This document shows, one piece after another, positions 53,461 through 61,641 of a stretch of DNA of 64,000 nucleotides (its first letter is position 1; the number at the start of each line of letters is the position of its first letter). Source of the DNA: DATFQI01 sp963831105. Lineage in GTDB: Bacteria > Actinomycetota > Thermoleophilia > Solirubrobacterales > Solirubrobacteraceae. A model generated the notes under the pieces. That model did not search any database, had not been told where the DNA came from, and saw only the letters and a program-made list of their open reading frames with translations. The stretch is taken from NCBI GenBank assembly GCA_963831105.1, contig CAWHOS010000003.1:930001-994000 (forward strand), read 5' to 3'. The position numbers and the translations under genes were made by a program.

Positions 53461-53547
53461 AAACGCCCGAAACCCGCGTAGAGGCCGCGAATTCCGGGCG
53501 ATGGAGCTAGGGGGACTCGAACCCCCGACCTCCTGGGTGCGATCCAG
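53461..53547. repeat. 87-bp direct repeat at the tRNA-Ala gene (att copy)
   Basis: Identical to 50405-50491. It comprises the tRNA terminator hairpin and the 3' 46 bases of the intact tRNA-Ala. It marks the element boundary at the functional tRNA. Confidence 0.85.
53465..53499 (-). terminator. Terminator of tRNA-Ala(CGC)
   Basis: On the minus strand GCCCGGAATTCGCG pairs with CGCGGGTTTCGGGC around a 7-base loop: 14 pairs including three G-T. GTTTTGCTTT follows. It begins only 2 bases after the tRNA 3' end. Confidence 0.8.
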
Positions 53548-53574
53548 GCGCTCTCCCAACTGAGCTATAGCCCC
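53502..53574 (-). tRNA. tRNA-Ala (anticodon CGC)
   Basis: A 73-base cloverleaf: 7-bp acceptor GGGGCTA/TAGCTCC with the G3-T70 wobble that marks alanine tRNAs. The D arm is GCTC/GAGC, the anticodon stem CCTGG/CCAGG has loop ATCGCAC (anticodon CGC, reading GCG), and the T arm is GGGGG-TTCGAGT-CCCCC. Discriminator is A; CCA is not encoded. It is the integration site of the element at 50405-53547. Confidence 0.95.
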
Positions 53575-53688
53575 GCAAGGGCGGCGGCAGGATTTAACCC
53601 GCGCGCCGTGAATGGCCGATTGTAGCCGGGGAGGCGGGACCTGGCGAACCGCCCTGCGGCTAGATTGCCTGTCCGCACCGCCGCCCGC

Positions 53689-55566
53689 ATGCGCCTTCGC
53701 AACCTCTTCACGCCGTCCTTCCGCAACCGGCTGCGGCTGTTCTTCGTGATCATCGTGGTCGTCCCGATGATGGCGGTCGCGCTGGTGCTGTTCCAGATCG
53801 TCACGCGATCGGAGGAGACCCAGACCGACGCGCAGCTCTCGGAGGCGCAGCGGGTGGCCACGAACCTCTACCGCGCCTCCGCCAACCGGGCGAACGCGGC
53901 CGGCCAGGAGATCGTCGACGACGACAGGCTGAGCGAGGCGATCGCCGACGGGGAGCCCGCGAAGATCCAGAGCAGCCTGAACGCCGCGGCCCGGGCGGCC
54001 AAGGCCCGGGCGGTGCTGCTCACGCTCGACGGGTCCGGGGACTTCGACTTCGGCGACGAGCCCGGCGTCGCGCCCGCGCGCAACGCGATCGTCGACCAGG
54101 ACGGCAAGCCGGTCGGGCGGATCGTGACCGCGGTCGACAGCGCCACGTCGTTCGCGACGGCGCTCGGAGACGTCGCCGAGGTCGGGGTCGTCGTCAAGCA
54201 GGGCGATGAGGTGCTCGGCGCCTCGAGTCCCGGGCTCGCGCGTGCGGATCTCCCCGGGAGCGGCGACGCCGAGCTCGACGGCGACCCGGTCCGGGTCCGC
54301 ACGCTGCGCGTCGAGGGCTTCGAGGGCGGCGAGCTCTCGCTGCTGACCACCATGCGCGAGTCCCCGGACGACAGCTCGCCGACGGTGTGGATCGTGATCG
54401 GGGCGCTCGCCGGCTTCCTGCTGCTGGCGGTCGCGTTCGCGATCACCGTCTCGCGCACGCTGCAGGCCGAGGTGCAGAGCCTGCTCGTGGCCGCGCGCGC
54501 GATCGGCCGCGGCGACTTCTCCAAGCGCGTCCCGACCGAGGGCAACGACGAGTTCGCCGCGCTCGGCAAGGAGTTCAACTCGATGGCCTCCGAGCTCGAG
54601 GCGCGGCTCGAGGAGCTCCAGCGCGAGCGAGCCCGGCTCGCGGAGGCGATCCGCCGCGTCGGCGAGTCGTTCACCAAGAGCCTCGACCGCGTCGGCCTGC
54701 TCGAGATCGTCGTGCAGACCGCGGTCGACGGCGTCGAGGCGGCGGCGGGCCGCGCCACGATCCGCCCGGCGGGCGAGGAGCGGCTGCGCCAGGTGGCCTC
54801 CACGGGCGACCCGGACGCCTACGAGCGCGTGCTGCACGCCGCCGAGGCGGCCGCGCTGGACGCGGGCCAGATCGCGGAGATCGAGCTCGGCGGCGCCAGC
54901 GCGCTCGCCGCACCGCTGGGCGGCGACGGCGGGATGGGGATCGTGTCCGTCGCTCGCAGCGACCGCCGCTTCAGCTCGGGCGAGCACGAGCTGTTCTCCT
55001 ACTTGACCAACCAGGCGTCGGTGTCGGTCGAGAACGTGGACCTGCACGAGACCGTCCAGCGCCAGGCCGTCACGGACGAGCTGACGGGCCTGTTCAACCA
55101 CCGCCGCTTCCAGGAGGTGATGACCCAGGAGGTCGAGCGCGCGCGCCGCTACGACCAGGAGATGGGCCTGATCATGCTGGACATCGACAACTTCAAGCGC
55201 GTCAACGACACCTACGGCCACCTCCAGGGCGACATGGTGCTGCGCGAGGTCGCCCGCGTCCTGCGCCAGTCCTCGCGCGAGATCGACGAGCCGGCCCGCT
55301 ACGGCGGCGAGGAGATGGCGGTCGCCCTGCCGCAGACCGACCTCGAGGGCGCGTACCGCTTCGCCGAGCGCGTCAGGCGGCGGATCGAGGCGCTCGACCT
55401 GCCGCTGGTGGACGGCGACGGGACGCTCAAGGTCACCGCCTCCTTCGGGGCGGCGTCGCTCAAGCGCTCCTCCGGCGACGGCAAGGACGCGCTCGTGGCG
55501 GCCGCGGATGCCGCCTTGTACCGTGCCAAGCGGTCCGGGAAGAACCGCACCGTCCGGGCCGAGTAA
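53689..55566 (+). CDS. Diguanylate cyclase with sensor, HAMP and GAF domains
   Basis: A 625-residue membrane receptor. Two spans (FFVIIVVVPMMAVALVLFQI near 20-40; IVIGALAGFLLLAVAFAITV near 235-255) enclose an outside sensor domain. HAMP (SLLVAARAIGRGDFSKRVPT), a coiled coil and a GAF domain (about 330-450) follow. The C-terminal GGDEF domain has TDELTGLFNHRRF, MLDIDNFKRVNDTYGH and the active loop RYGGEEM. REID, five residues before it, is an RxxD inhibitory site. It probably makes cyclic-di-GMP, the ligand of the PilZ protein in the flagellar operon. ATG 53689 is chosen over TTG 53665. Confidence 0.93.
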   Translation: MRLRNLFTPSFRNRLRLFFVIIVVVPMMAVALVLFQIVTRSEETQTDAQLSEAQRVATNLYRASANRANAAGQEIVDDDRLSEAIADGEPAKIQSSLNAAARAAKARAVLLTLDGSGDFDFGDEPGVAPARNAIVDQDGKPVGRIVTAVDSATSFATALGDVAEVGVVVKQGDEVLGASSPGLARADLPGSGDAELDGDPVRVRTLRVEGFEGGELSLLTTMRESPDDSSPTVWIVIGALAGFLLLAVAFAITVSRTLQAEVQSLLVAARAIGRGDFSKRVPTEGNDEFAALGKEFNSMASELEARLEELQRERARLAEAIRRVGESFTKSLDRVGLLEIVVQTAVDGVEAAAGRATIRPAGEERLRQVASTGDPDAYERVLHAAEAAALDAGQIAEIELGGASALAAPLGGDGGMGIVSVARSDRRFSSGEHELFSYLTNQASVSVENVDLHETVQRQAVTDELTGLFNHRRFQEVMTQEVERARRYDQEMGLIMLDIDNFKRVNDTYGHLQGDMVLREVARVLRQSSREIDEPARYGGEEMAVALPQTDLEGAYRFAERVRRRIEALDLPLVDGDGTLKVTASFGAASLKRSSGDGKDALVAAADAALYRAKRSGKNRTVRAE

Positions 55567-55582
55567 CCTCTGGAGGCGAGGC

Positions 55583-56099
55583 ATGGGACTGCTCGACGAC
55601 GCAATCCGCGAGCATCTGGAGCTCAAGCGGCGCCACGGTGCCGATCCCGACGAGGTGACGCGCCAGGAGCGCGAGGCCCTCGGCGCTCCGGTGCGCGGCG
55701 AGTTCGCCAAGCCGGCCGGCGAGGAGCCCGACGAGGGCGACGAGCCCGCCGCCGTGGCGGCCGGCGGCCAGGCGCCCGCCGAGGTGCCCGAGTTCGACGA
55801 GCCGCCCGAGATGCCCGGCGAGCCTGAGCCCGAGCCCGTCGAGCGCGCGATCGCGCCCGAGCCCGAGCCGGAGCCCGAGCCGGGCGACGAGGAGGACCCG
55901 TGGCTCGTCGAGGAGCTCGCGGACCCCGAGCCGCGGCCCGAGCCCGCTGCCGAGGCGGCCGAGGCGCCCGCCGCCCGCCGCCCCCGCCGAGGGCGAGGAC
56001 GTGCTCGAGGAGACGCCGGAGTTCCTGCAGGAGACGCCGGAGCACGAGCGCCTGTGGTTCGAGCAGAAGCCTCCGCGCGACTTCGACTGGGACAAGTAG
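55583..56099 (+). pseudogene. Small acidic actinobacterial protein, one-base insertion
   Basis: Starts MGLLDDAIREHLELKRRHGA, then DPDEVTRQEREALG, a well-defined helical head. A long Pro/Glu-rich spacer ends in a C-rich stretch (about 55975-55990) where one base seems extra. In the restored frame the end is EDVLEETPEFLQETPEHERL and WFEQKPPRDFDWDK, which looks like a conserved C-terminal motif. Function unknown. It lies 16 bases after the GGDEF gene, in the same direction. Confidence 0.75.
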
Positions 56100-56125
56100 C
56101 CCTGGACTTCTGACGGATGTTCGTC

Positions 56126-56148
56126 CAGCGCGCTTGAGCGGCGCGCTG
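56126..56148 (+). terminator. Hairpin after the acidic-protein gene
   Basis: CAGCGCGC pairs with GCGCGCTG (8 bp, 7-base loop), 27 bases after the stop. CTGGAC/GTCCAG just upstream can form a second, competing stem. Confidence 0.5.
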
Positions 56149-56274
56149 CGACGGCCGATCCCTGCCCTCAGCCCCCGTTCTCTCCCGGGCGGGGCTTGCC
56201 GGGCACCAGGCGGGGATGGTTCTCCTGCCCCGGAACCAGTTCCCCCCGTTCCCCCGGCACGGCTCGCTCGACGC

Positions 56275-56302
56275 GGGCCGCGCGGTTGCCGCCGCGCGGC
56301 CC
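56275..56302. other. Strong 11-bp hairpin before the CDF transporter
   Basis: GGGCCGCGCGG/CCGCGCGGCCC around TTGCCG, 28 bases before the probable GTG start at 56330. It may be a terminator for the preceding unit or a 5' leader structure. It also argues against the earlier ATG at 56216, which would place it inside the coding region. Confidence 0.45.
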
Positions 56303-56329
56303 GTGAGCCGACCCGCCACTCTGTGGGGC

Positions 56330-57235
56330 GTGGAGCAGCGCCGCCTCTTCCGCCTGCTGTGGCTCTCGCTCGCCGCGGCGGTCGTCACGATCGCGCTCAA
56401 GCTGGGCGCCTGGGCGCTGACGGGCTCGGTCGGCCTGCTGTCGGACGCCGCGGAGTCCGTGGTCAACCTGGTCGCCGCGGCGGTCGCGCTGGCCGCGCTG
56501 CGCTGGGCCGTCAAGCCGGCCGACGAGGAGCACGCCTACGGGCACGCCAAGGCGGAGTACTTCTCGGCCGGCGTGGAGGGCGCGCTGATCCTGGTCGCCG
56601 CGATCGCGATCGCGATCACGGCCGTGGACCGGCTGCTCGACCCGCAGCCGCTGGAGTCGGTCGGCGCGGGCCTCGCGGTCTCCGCGGTCGCGTCGGCGAT
56701 CAACCTCAGCGTCGGCCTCGCGCTGCTGCGCTCGGGCCGGCGCGCGCGCTCGATCGTGCTCGAGGCCGACGGCAAGCACCTGATCACCGACGTCTGGACG
56801 TCGCTCGGCGTGATCGCCGGCGTGGCGGGCGCCGCGCTGACCGGCTGGGAGCGGCTCGACCCGATCATCGCGCTCGCGGTCGCCGCCAACATCCTCGTCG
56901 CCGGCGGCGGGCTGCTGCGGCGCTCGGCCGGCGGCCTGATGGACCGCGCGCTCGAGGAGCCCGACCTGGAGGCGATCCGCGGCACGCTCGCGGAGTTCGA
57001 GCGCGACGGCGTCCGCTTCCACGCCCTGCGCACCCGCCAGGCCGGCTCGCGCCGCTTCGTCTCGCTGCACGTGCTCGTCCCGGGCGCCTGGACCGTCCAG
57101 CAGGGCCACGACCTCGTCGAGCGCGTCGAGGCGAGCCTCTGCGAGCGCCTGCCCGGCGCGAGCGTCTTCACCCACCTCGAGCCCGCCGAGGACCCCCGCT
57201 CCTTCGCCGACACGACCCTCGACCGGCCTCGCTGA
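56330..57235 (+). CDS. Cation diffusion facilitator (CDF) metal transporter
   Basis: About 301 residues from GTG 56330. Six spans and a cytoplasmic C-terminal domain (about 215-295) give the CDF layout. The metal site in helix 2 reads LLSDAAESVVNLVA, so the usual H/DxxxD is ExxxN, while helix 5 has the normal HxxxD in GKHLITDVWTSLGV. The loop DEEHAYGHAKAEYFS is canonical. The changed helix-2 ligands suggest a metal other than zinc or altered selectivity; that is inference. Confidence 0.92.
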   Translation: MEQRRLFRLLWLSLAAAVVTIALKLGAWALTGSVGLLSDAAESVVNLVAAAVALAALRWAVKPADEEHAYGHAKAEYFSAGVEGALILVAAIAIAITAVDRLLDPQPLESVGAGLAVSAVASAINLSVGLALLRSGRRARSIVLEADGKHLITDVWTSLGVIAGVAGAALTGWERLDPIIALAVAANILVAGGGLLRRSAGGLMDRALEEPDLEAIRGTLAEFERDGVRFHALRTRQAGSRRFVSLHVLVPGAWTVQQGHDLVERVEASLCERLPGASVFTHLEPAEDPRSFADTTLDRPR

Positions 57236-57299
57236 GGCGGCTCCGGCCGGGCCGCGCGCGCAATCCCGGACGAACTCGCGTGTGAGAACCTGCTGCGCG

Positions 57300-58190
57300 A
57301 TGAGACCGAGGCTCCCTCGCAAGGTGCGTCGCGCCGTCGTCCCGCGCATCGACGAGCTCGTCCTCCGCCGGTACCGGACGCTCGCGGCACGGCGCACGCG
57401 GAGCAGCGCGCTGGACCAGGCGACGCTCCGGGCCGCCGCCCACATCGCCGAGCGCGCGGCCGAGGAGGCCGAGCAGTCCAACGGCGCGGACGAGGCACTG
57501 ACACGGGCCTTCCGCGTGCTGGCCGACGCAGACCTCACCCGGGCCCGGCCGTCGGCCGCGGTCCGCCGGGCGGTCGTCGAGCAGTTCCACCGGCTCTACT
57601 ACCACTCGAGCAGACAGACCTGGAAGAACACGGAGTTCCTCGGCGCGCAGGTCTGGAAGAACCCGATGGACCTCTGGCTCTACCAGGAGCTGATCCACGA
57701 GCTCCGCCCGGACGCGATCATCGAGGCGGGCACGAAGTTCGGCGGCAGCGCGTACTACTTCGCGCGGATCTTCGACCTCGTCGGCCACGGGCAGGTCATC
57801 ACGATCGACGTGGAGCCGCAGCCGGGCCGCCCGGAGCACCCGCGGATCACCTACCTGGAGGGCTCCTCCACCGACCCGTCGATCGCCGAGTCCGTCGACG
57901 AGCTCGTGGGCGGGGGCAAGCCGCTCATCGTGCTGGACTCGTCGCACAATCGCGACCACGTGCTCGACGAGCTGCGGCTCTGGAGTCCGCGGGTCCCCGT
58001 CGGGTGGCACATCGTCGTGGAGGACACCCACGCGGGCGGGCACCCGGTGACGACCCGCCACCGCCGCGGCGGCCCGTGGGCCGCCGTCGAGCGCTTCCTG
58101 GCCGAGGACGACGCGTTCGTCGTCGACGAGTCCATGCACAAGTTCTTCTTCACGTTCAACCCGCGCGGGTACCTCAAGCGCGTGCGCTGA
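57300..58190 (+). CDS. Cephalosporin hydroxylase/CmcI-family methyltransferase-like protein
   Basis: A 296-residue protein. The core begins YYHSSRQTWKNTEFLGAQV, WKNPMDLWLYQELIHEL, then a SAM-site strand AIIEAGTKFGGSAYYFARIF, acidic VITIDVEPQ, LIVLDSSHNRDHVLDELRL and VVEDTHAGGHPV. CmcI and rhamnosyl-O-methyltransferase members are SAM-dependent O-methyltransferases despite the hydroxylase name. The N-terminal 90 residues are a basic helical extension. It may modify a surface sugar. A tRNA-Ala follows. Confidence 0.88.
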   Translation: MRPRLPRKVRRAVVPRIDELVLRRYRTLAARRTRSSALDQATLRAAAHIAERAAEEAEQSNGADEALTRAFRVLADADLTRARPSAAVRRAVVEQFHRLYYHSSRQTWKNTEFLGAQVWKNPMDLWLYQELIHELRPDAIIEAGTKFGGSAYYFARIFDLVGHGQVITIDVEPQPGRPEHPRITYLEGSSTDPSIAESVDELVGGGKPLIVLDSSHNRDHVLDELRLWSPRVPVGWHIVVEDTHAGGHPVTTRHRRGGPWAAVERFLAEDDAFVVDESMHKFFFTFNPRGYLKRVR

Positions 58191-58212
58191 ACGGGTGGGC
58201 GGCGGTCGTCGA

Positions 58213-58284
58213 TGGAGGCGGGGGGAATCGAACCCCCACTTCAGGTATGCAAAACCTGCGTGCTCCCATTACCACTACGCCCCC
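58213..58284 (-). tRNA. tRNA-Ala (anticodon TGC)
   Basis: A 72-base cloverleaf: acceptor GGGGGCG/CGCCTCC with the alanine-specific G3-T70, anticodon stem CAGGT/ACCTG with loop TTTGCAT (anticodon TGC), T arm GGGGG-TTCGATT-CCCCC, discriminator A. The anticodon loop can look like tRNA-Cys (GCA) if mis-framed, but loop size and G3-T70 support Ala. The D stem is weak (GTG/CAC). Confidence 0.92.
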
Positions 58285-58297
58285 AGGAGCTCGCCCC

Positions 58298-59197
58298 TCA
58301 GGATAGGCGGCGGGCGACGGCCGCGGCGGTGGCCGCGTTGATGTCGACGGTGTCGCGCACGTCGTCCGCGTAACCGCCGGCGAGGACCACGCAGACGCGG
58401 GCGCCCGCGCCGCGCAGGCGGTCGAGCACGAGCTCGTCGCGGGCGGCCAGGCCGGTCTTGGTCAGCGACAGGCGTCCGAGCCGGTCGCCCTCCCACGGGT
58501 CGGCGCCGGCGAGGTAGAAGGCCAGGTCGGCCCGCGCGCTCGGCACCGCGACGTCGAGCGCCTCCGAGAGCGCGGACAGGTAGCCGTCGTCGCCGGTGCC
58601 CGTCACGAGGTCGACGTCGAGGTCGGACGGGATCCGCTGGAACGGGTAGTTGCGCGCGCCGTGCAGCGAGAGCGTGAAGGCGTCGTCGTCGCCGGCGAGC
58701 AGGTGCGCGGTGCCGTCGCCCTGGTGGACGTCGCAGTCGACGACCAGGGCGCGCTCGGCGAGCCCCTCGGAGCGGAGCACCCGCAGGGCCACGGCGACGT
58801 CGTTGAACAGGCAGTAGCCGCGCGCGAAGTCGCGCCCGGCGTGGTGGGTACCGCCGCCGAGGTTCATGCCGATCCCGTGCTCGACCGCGAAGCGCGCCGC
58901 CGCGACGGTGCCGCCGACCGCCCGCCGCCCGCGCTCGACCAGCTCCGCCGACCACGGCAGCCCGAGCCCGCGCGACTCGCGCAGCGACATCCGCCCCTCG
59001 CGGATCCGCTCGAGCAGCCCGCCGTCGTGCACCGCCTCCAGCCACGCCCACGGGACCGGGTCGGGCTCGAGCACCTCCTCGGCGCGCACGATGCCGTCGG
59101 CCACCACCCGCTCGCGCAGCAGCGCGTACTTGTCGATCGGGAACCGGTGGCGCTCGGGGAGCGGGAAGCGCCACCGGTCGTGGGTCCACAGCCGCAT
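58298..59197 (-). CDS. Histone deacetylase-family (AcuC-like) amidohydrolase
   Basis: A 299-residue zinc-dependent deacetylase-like protein from ATG 59197. HDAC landmarks: the tandem His in GGGTHHAGRDFARGYCLFND, the zinc ligands in VVDCDVHQGDGTA, and the late Asp in FYLAGADPWEGDRLG. Bacterial members deacetylate acetyl-CoA synthetase, polyamines or acetoin-linked targets. It begins about 96 bases after the acyl-CoA dehydrogenase pair. A longer start at 59272 would cross the 59233-59294 hairpin. Confidence 0.9.
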   Translation of the reverse strand: MRLWTHDRWRFPLPERHRFPIDKYALLRERVVADGIVRAEEVLEPDPVPWAWLEAVHDGGLLERIREGRMSLRESRGLGLPWSAELVERGRRAVGGTVAAARFAVEHGIGMNLGGGTHHAGRDFARGYCLFNDVAVALRVLRSEGLAERALVVDCDVHQGDGTAHLLAGDDDAFTLSLHGARNYPFQRIPSDLDVDLVTGTGDDGYLSALSEALDVAVPSARADLAFYLAGADPWEGDRLGRLSLTKTGLAARDELVLDRLRGAGARVCVVLAGGYADDVRDTVDINAATAAAVARRLS

Positions 59198-59232
59198 CGG
59201 CCCGGATCCGGCCGCCGCGGCCCCGCGGATCA

Positions 59233-59294
59233 AGCCCGGTTCCACCGATCCCGGCGACGGCGAGCCACTCACGGGTCATCGGTGGAACCGGGCT
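59233..59294 (-). terminator. 17-bp inverted repeat at the end of the acyl-CoA dehydrogenase operon
   Basis: Arms 59233-59249 and 59278-59294 are perfectly complementary (ATCGGTGGAACCGGGCT type) with a 28-base loop. The outer arm overlaps the stop codon of the acyl-CoA dehydrogenase gene. It may end that operon before the HDAC gene, or be a mobile palindrome. Confidence 0.5.
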
Positions 59295-60399
59295 ACGCGG
59301 CGGCCGCCCTCGCCTGCGCGAACAGCTCGTCGGCGACCCGGTCGGCCGCCTCGCCGGTCCCGCCGAGCAGCCGCTTGTCGAGCTGCGCGCGGCGGAAGAA
59401 CAGCGGCGCGTCGTGCTCCCAGGTGGCGCCGATCCCGCCGTGGACGGAGATCTGCGCCCGCGCCGCGTGGTCGTAGGCCTCGCTCGCGACGAGCCGGAAC
59501 GCCGACGCCGCCACGGGCAGCTCCTCCGGCTTGTCCTTGGCCGCCCAGCCCGCGTAGTACATGAGCGAGCGGGCGTTCTCGAGCCGCCGCAGGATCTCCA
59601 CGAGCTCGTGCTTGACGGCCTGGTAGGAGCCGATCGCGCGGCCGAAGGTGAAGCGCTCCTTCGCGTAGCCGACGCTCGTCTCCAGCGCGCGCTCGATCGC
59701 GCCCACCGCCTCGGCGGCGAGCAGGCCCTGCGTCACGTACCAGGCGGTCGCGGCCGCCTGCGGGGTGACGTCGAGCAGCTCGGCCGGCGCGTCGTCGAAG
59801 CGGACGTGGGCCAGCGAGCGCGTCGCGTCGTAGCCCGTCACCGGCTCGATCACGGCGTCGGCGGCCTGCACCAGCGCCACGCGCCCGTCGGCGCCGACCA
59901 CCACGATCTCGTCGGCGCCGGGCGCGTCGGGCACCCACGCCACCTCGCCCGTCACCGTGTCCTCGCCGATCACGGGCGCCGGGGCTCGCCGCAGCCCGCC
60001 GCGCGGGTCCGTGGTCCACGCCTCCTCGACCGCCGACGGCGGCTTGGCCGCCGCGAACGCGGCACGGCGCTCGCCGCTCGCGAGCGGCTCGGCCCCGGGG
60101 TGCAGCGCCTCGTCGAGCAGCAGCGACGCCGGCAGGTGCCCGAGCAGCGGCACGGCCGCCAGCACGCGGCCCAGCTCGGCGAACACGAGCATCGCGTCGA
60201 TCGCGCCGAGCCCCGCGCCGCCGCGCTCCTCGGACACCAGCAGGCCGGGCCAGCCGGCCTCGACCGCGGTCGGCCAGAGGTCCGGCAGCGTGCCGCCGTC
60301 GAGCGCCTCGCGGGCGGCCTCGACCGTCTTGACCCGCGAGAGCGCGCCGCGGGCGGCCTCGGTGAGCAGCTCCTGCTCGTCGGAGAGCGCGAAGTTCAC
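59293..60399 (-). CDS. Acyl-CoA dehydrogenase family protein (subunit 2 of pair)
   Basis: A 368-residue protein from GTG 60399, overlapping the partner gene by GTGA. It has the acyl-CoA dehydrogenase fold: LSDEQELLTEAARGALSRVK at the start, LLVSEERGGAGLGAIDAMLV, then ERFTFGRAIGSYQAVKHELV and QISVHGGIGATWEHDAPLFF. The expected catalytic Glu cannot be confidently placed. Two-gene pairs like this form alpha2beta2 dehydrogenases for bulky or steroid side-chain acyl-CoAs in actinobacteria, where one subunit is degenerate. Confidence 0.9.
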   Translation of the reverse strand: MNFALSDEQELLTEAARGALSRVKTVEAAREALDGGTLPDLWPTAVEAGWPGLLVSEERGGAGLGAIDAMLVFAELGRVLAAVPLLGHLPASLLLDEALHPGAEPLASGERRAAFAAAKPPSAVEEAWTTDPRGGLRRAPAPVIGEDTVTGEVAWVPDAPGADEIVVVGADGRVALVQAADAVIEPVTGYDATRSLAHVRFDDAPAELLDVTPQAAATAWYVTQGLLAAEAVGAIERALETSVGYAKERFTFGRAIGSYQAVKHELVEILRRLENARSLMYYAGWAAKDKPEELPVAASAFRLVASEAYDHAARAQISVHGGIGATWEHDAPLFFRRAQLDKRLLGGTGEAADRVADELFAQARAAAA

Positions 60400-61604
60400 G
60401 ACGTCACCGCCGCGCGCTCGCGCGCCCGCAGCTCGCCGAACGGCACGCCTTTGTCCAGGCGCGGCTCCGGCGGCAGCCCGAGCACCCGCTCGCCCACCAT
60501 GGAGCGGAGGATCTCCTCCGTACCGCCGGCGGACTTGATGCCGGGCATGTCGGAGACCAGCCGGCCCGCGCGCTCGTCCTCGAGCGCGCCCGGCCCGAGC
60601 ACGTCGACGATCAGCTCGCCCGCGTCGATCGCCGCGCGCACGGTCGTGACCTTGGCCAGCGCGCCCTCCGGCCCTGGGACGGTGCCGCGCTGGAGCATCG
60701 TCAGCATCCGGTAGCTCGTGAAGCGCAGCGCGAGGAACTCGGCCGCGATGCGCCCGAAGCGGTGGCGCACCTCGGGGTCGCGCGTGCCCGCCTCGTCCTC
60801 GACGAGCATCGTCGCGAAGCGGTCGGCGCGCCAGCCGAAGCCCTCGCCGCCGAGGCCGATCGCCACCCGCTCGAACATCAGCGTGGTCATCGCGACGCCC
60901 CAGCCGCCGTCGACCGGGCCGACCTCGCTGTCCGGCTCGAGCCGGACGTCGTCCATGAAGACCTCGTTGAAGTGCGCGTCGCCGGAGATCTGGCGCAGCG
61001 GGCGCACGCTGACGCCCTCGGCGTCCATCGGCAGCACGAACATCGTCAGGCCGCGGTGCTTGGGCACGTCCGGGTCCGTGCGCGCCAGCAGCAGCCCGTA
61101 CGACGCGTGCTGGGCGTTGGTGGTCCACACCTTCTGGCCCGAGACGGTCCACGAGCCGTCGTCGTGGCGCTTGGCGCGCGCCTGGACGCCGGCCAGGTCC
61201 GAGCCCGCCGCCGGCTCCGAGAACAGCTGGCACCAGACCTCCTCGCCGGCGATCATCGGCTCGAGGTGGCGCTGCTTCTGGTCCTCGCTGCCGTGCGCGA
61301 TCAGCGTCGGGCCGAGCATGCCGACGCCGATCACGTCGAACAGGCCGGGCACGCCCGCGCGCCCGATCTCCTGGTTGACGACGACCTGGTGCAGCGGCCC
61401 GAGCCCCTGCCCGCCGTAATCGGCCGGCCATGTCACGGCCGCCAGGCCCGCGGCCGCGAGCTTGCCCTGCCACGCGCGGTGCGCGGCGACCGACTCCATG
61501 TCCTCGCGTCCGCGCCGCTCGGGCGCCTCGGATGCGTGCTCCTCGAGCCAGGAGCGGACCTTGGCCCGGTACTCCGCCAGCTCGGGCGTGTCGTTGAGGT
61601 CCAT
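60396..61604 (-). CDS. Acyl-CoA dehydrogenase (subunit 1 of pair)
   Basis: A 402-residue acyl-CoA dehydrogenase. FAD and substrate motifs are standard: WPADYGGQGLGPLHQVVVNQ, CQLFSEPAAGSDLAGVQARA, WTVSGQKVWTTNAQHASYGL and SAGGTEEILRSMVGERVLGL (C-terminal FAD contact; its Glu is a likely catalytic base in long FadE subfamilies). It leads the two-gene operon. The divergent phosphodiesterase gene starts 37 bases away. Confidence 0.94.
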   Translation of the reverse strand: MDLNDTPELAEYRAKVRSWLEEHASEAPERRGREDMESVAAHRAWQGKLAAAGLAAVTWPADYGGQGLGPLHQVVVNQEIGRAGVPGLFDVIGVGMLGPTLIAHGSEDQKQRHLEPMIAGEEVWCQLFSEPAAGSDLAGVQARAKRHDDGSWTVSGQKVWTTNAQHASYGLLLARTDPDVPKHRGLTMFVLPMDAEGVSVRPLRQISGDAHFNEVFMDDVRLEPDSEVGPVDGGWGVAMTTLMFERVAIGLGGEGFGWRADRFATMLVEDEAGTRDPEVRHRFGRIAAEFLALRFTSYRMLTMLQRGTVPGPEGALAKVTTVRAAIDAGELIVDVLGPGALEDERAGRLVSDMPGIKSAGGTEEILRSMVGERVLGLPPEPRLDKGVPFGELRARERAAVTS

Positions 61605-61641
61605 GCCCGAACGCTACTGGGAGTGGCACCCTGTGGTGCCG

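Larger units (their letters stand above)
50405..53547. mobile_element. Small tRNA-Ala-integrated element with arylsulfatase cargo
   Basis: Bounded by perfect 87-bp direct repeats 3056 bases apart, one within the intact tRNA-Ala and one with its displaced 3' half. It holds an arylsulfatase gene (minus) and a broken tyrosine-recombinase gene (plus) beside the tRNA end. It cannot now move by itself. Perfect repeat identity suggests the insertion is fairly recent or conserved by exchange. Confidence 0.75.

Noticed and set aside
58213..58284. tRNA-Cys reading of the second tRNA
   Set aside because: GCA appears in the loop, but a 7-base loop puts TGC at the anticodon, and the G3-T70 pair marks alanine.
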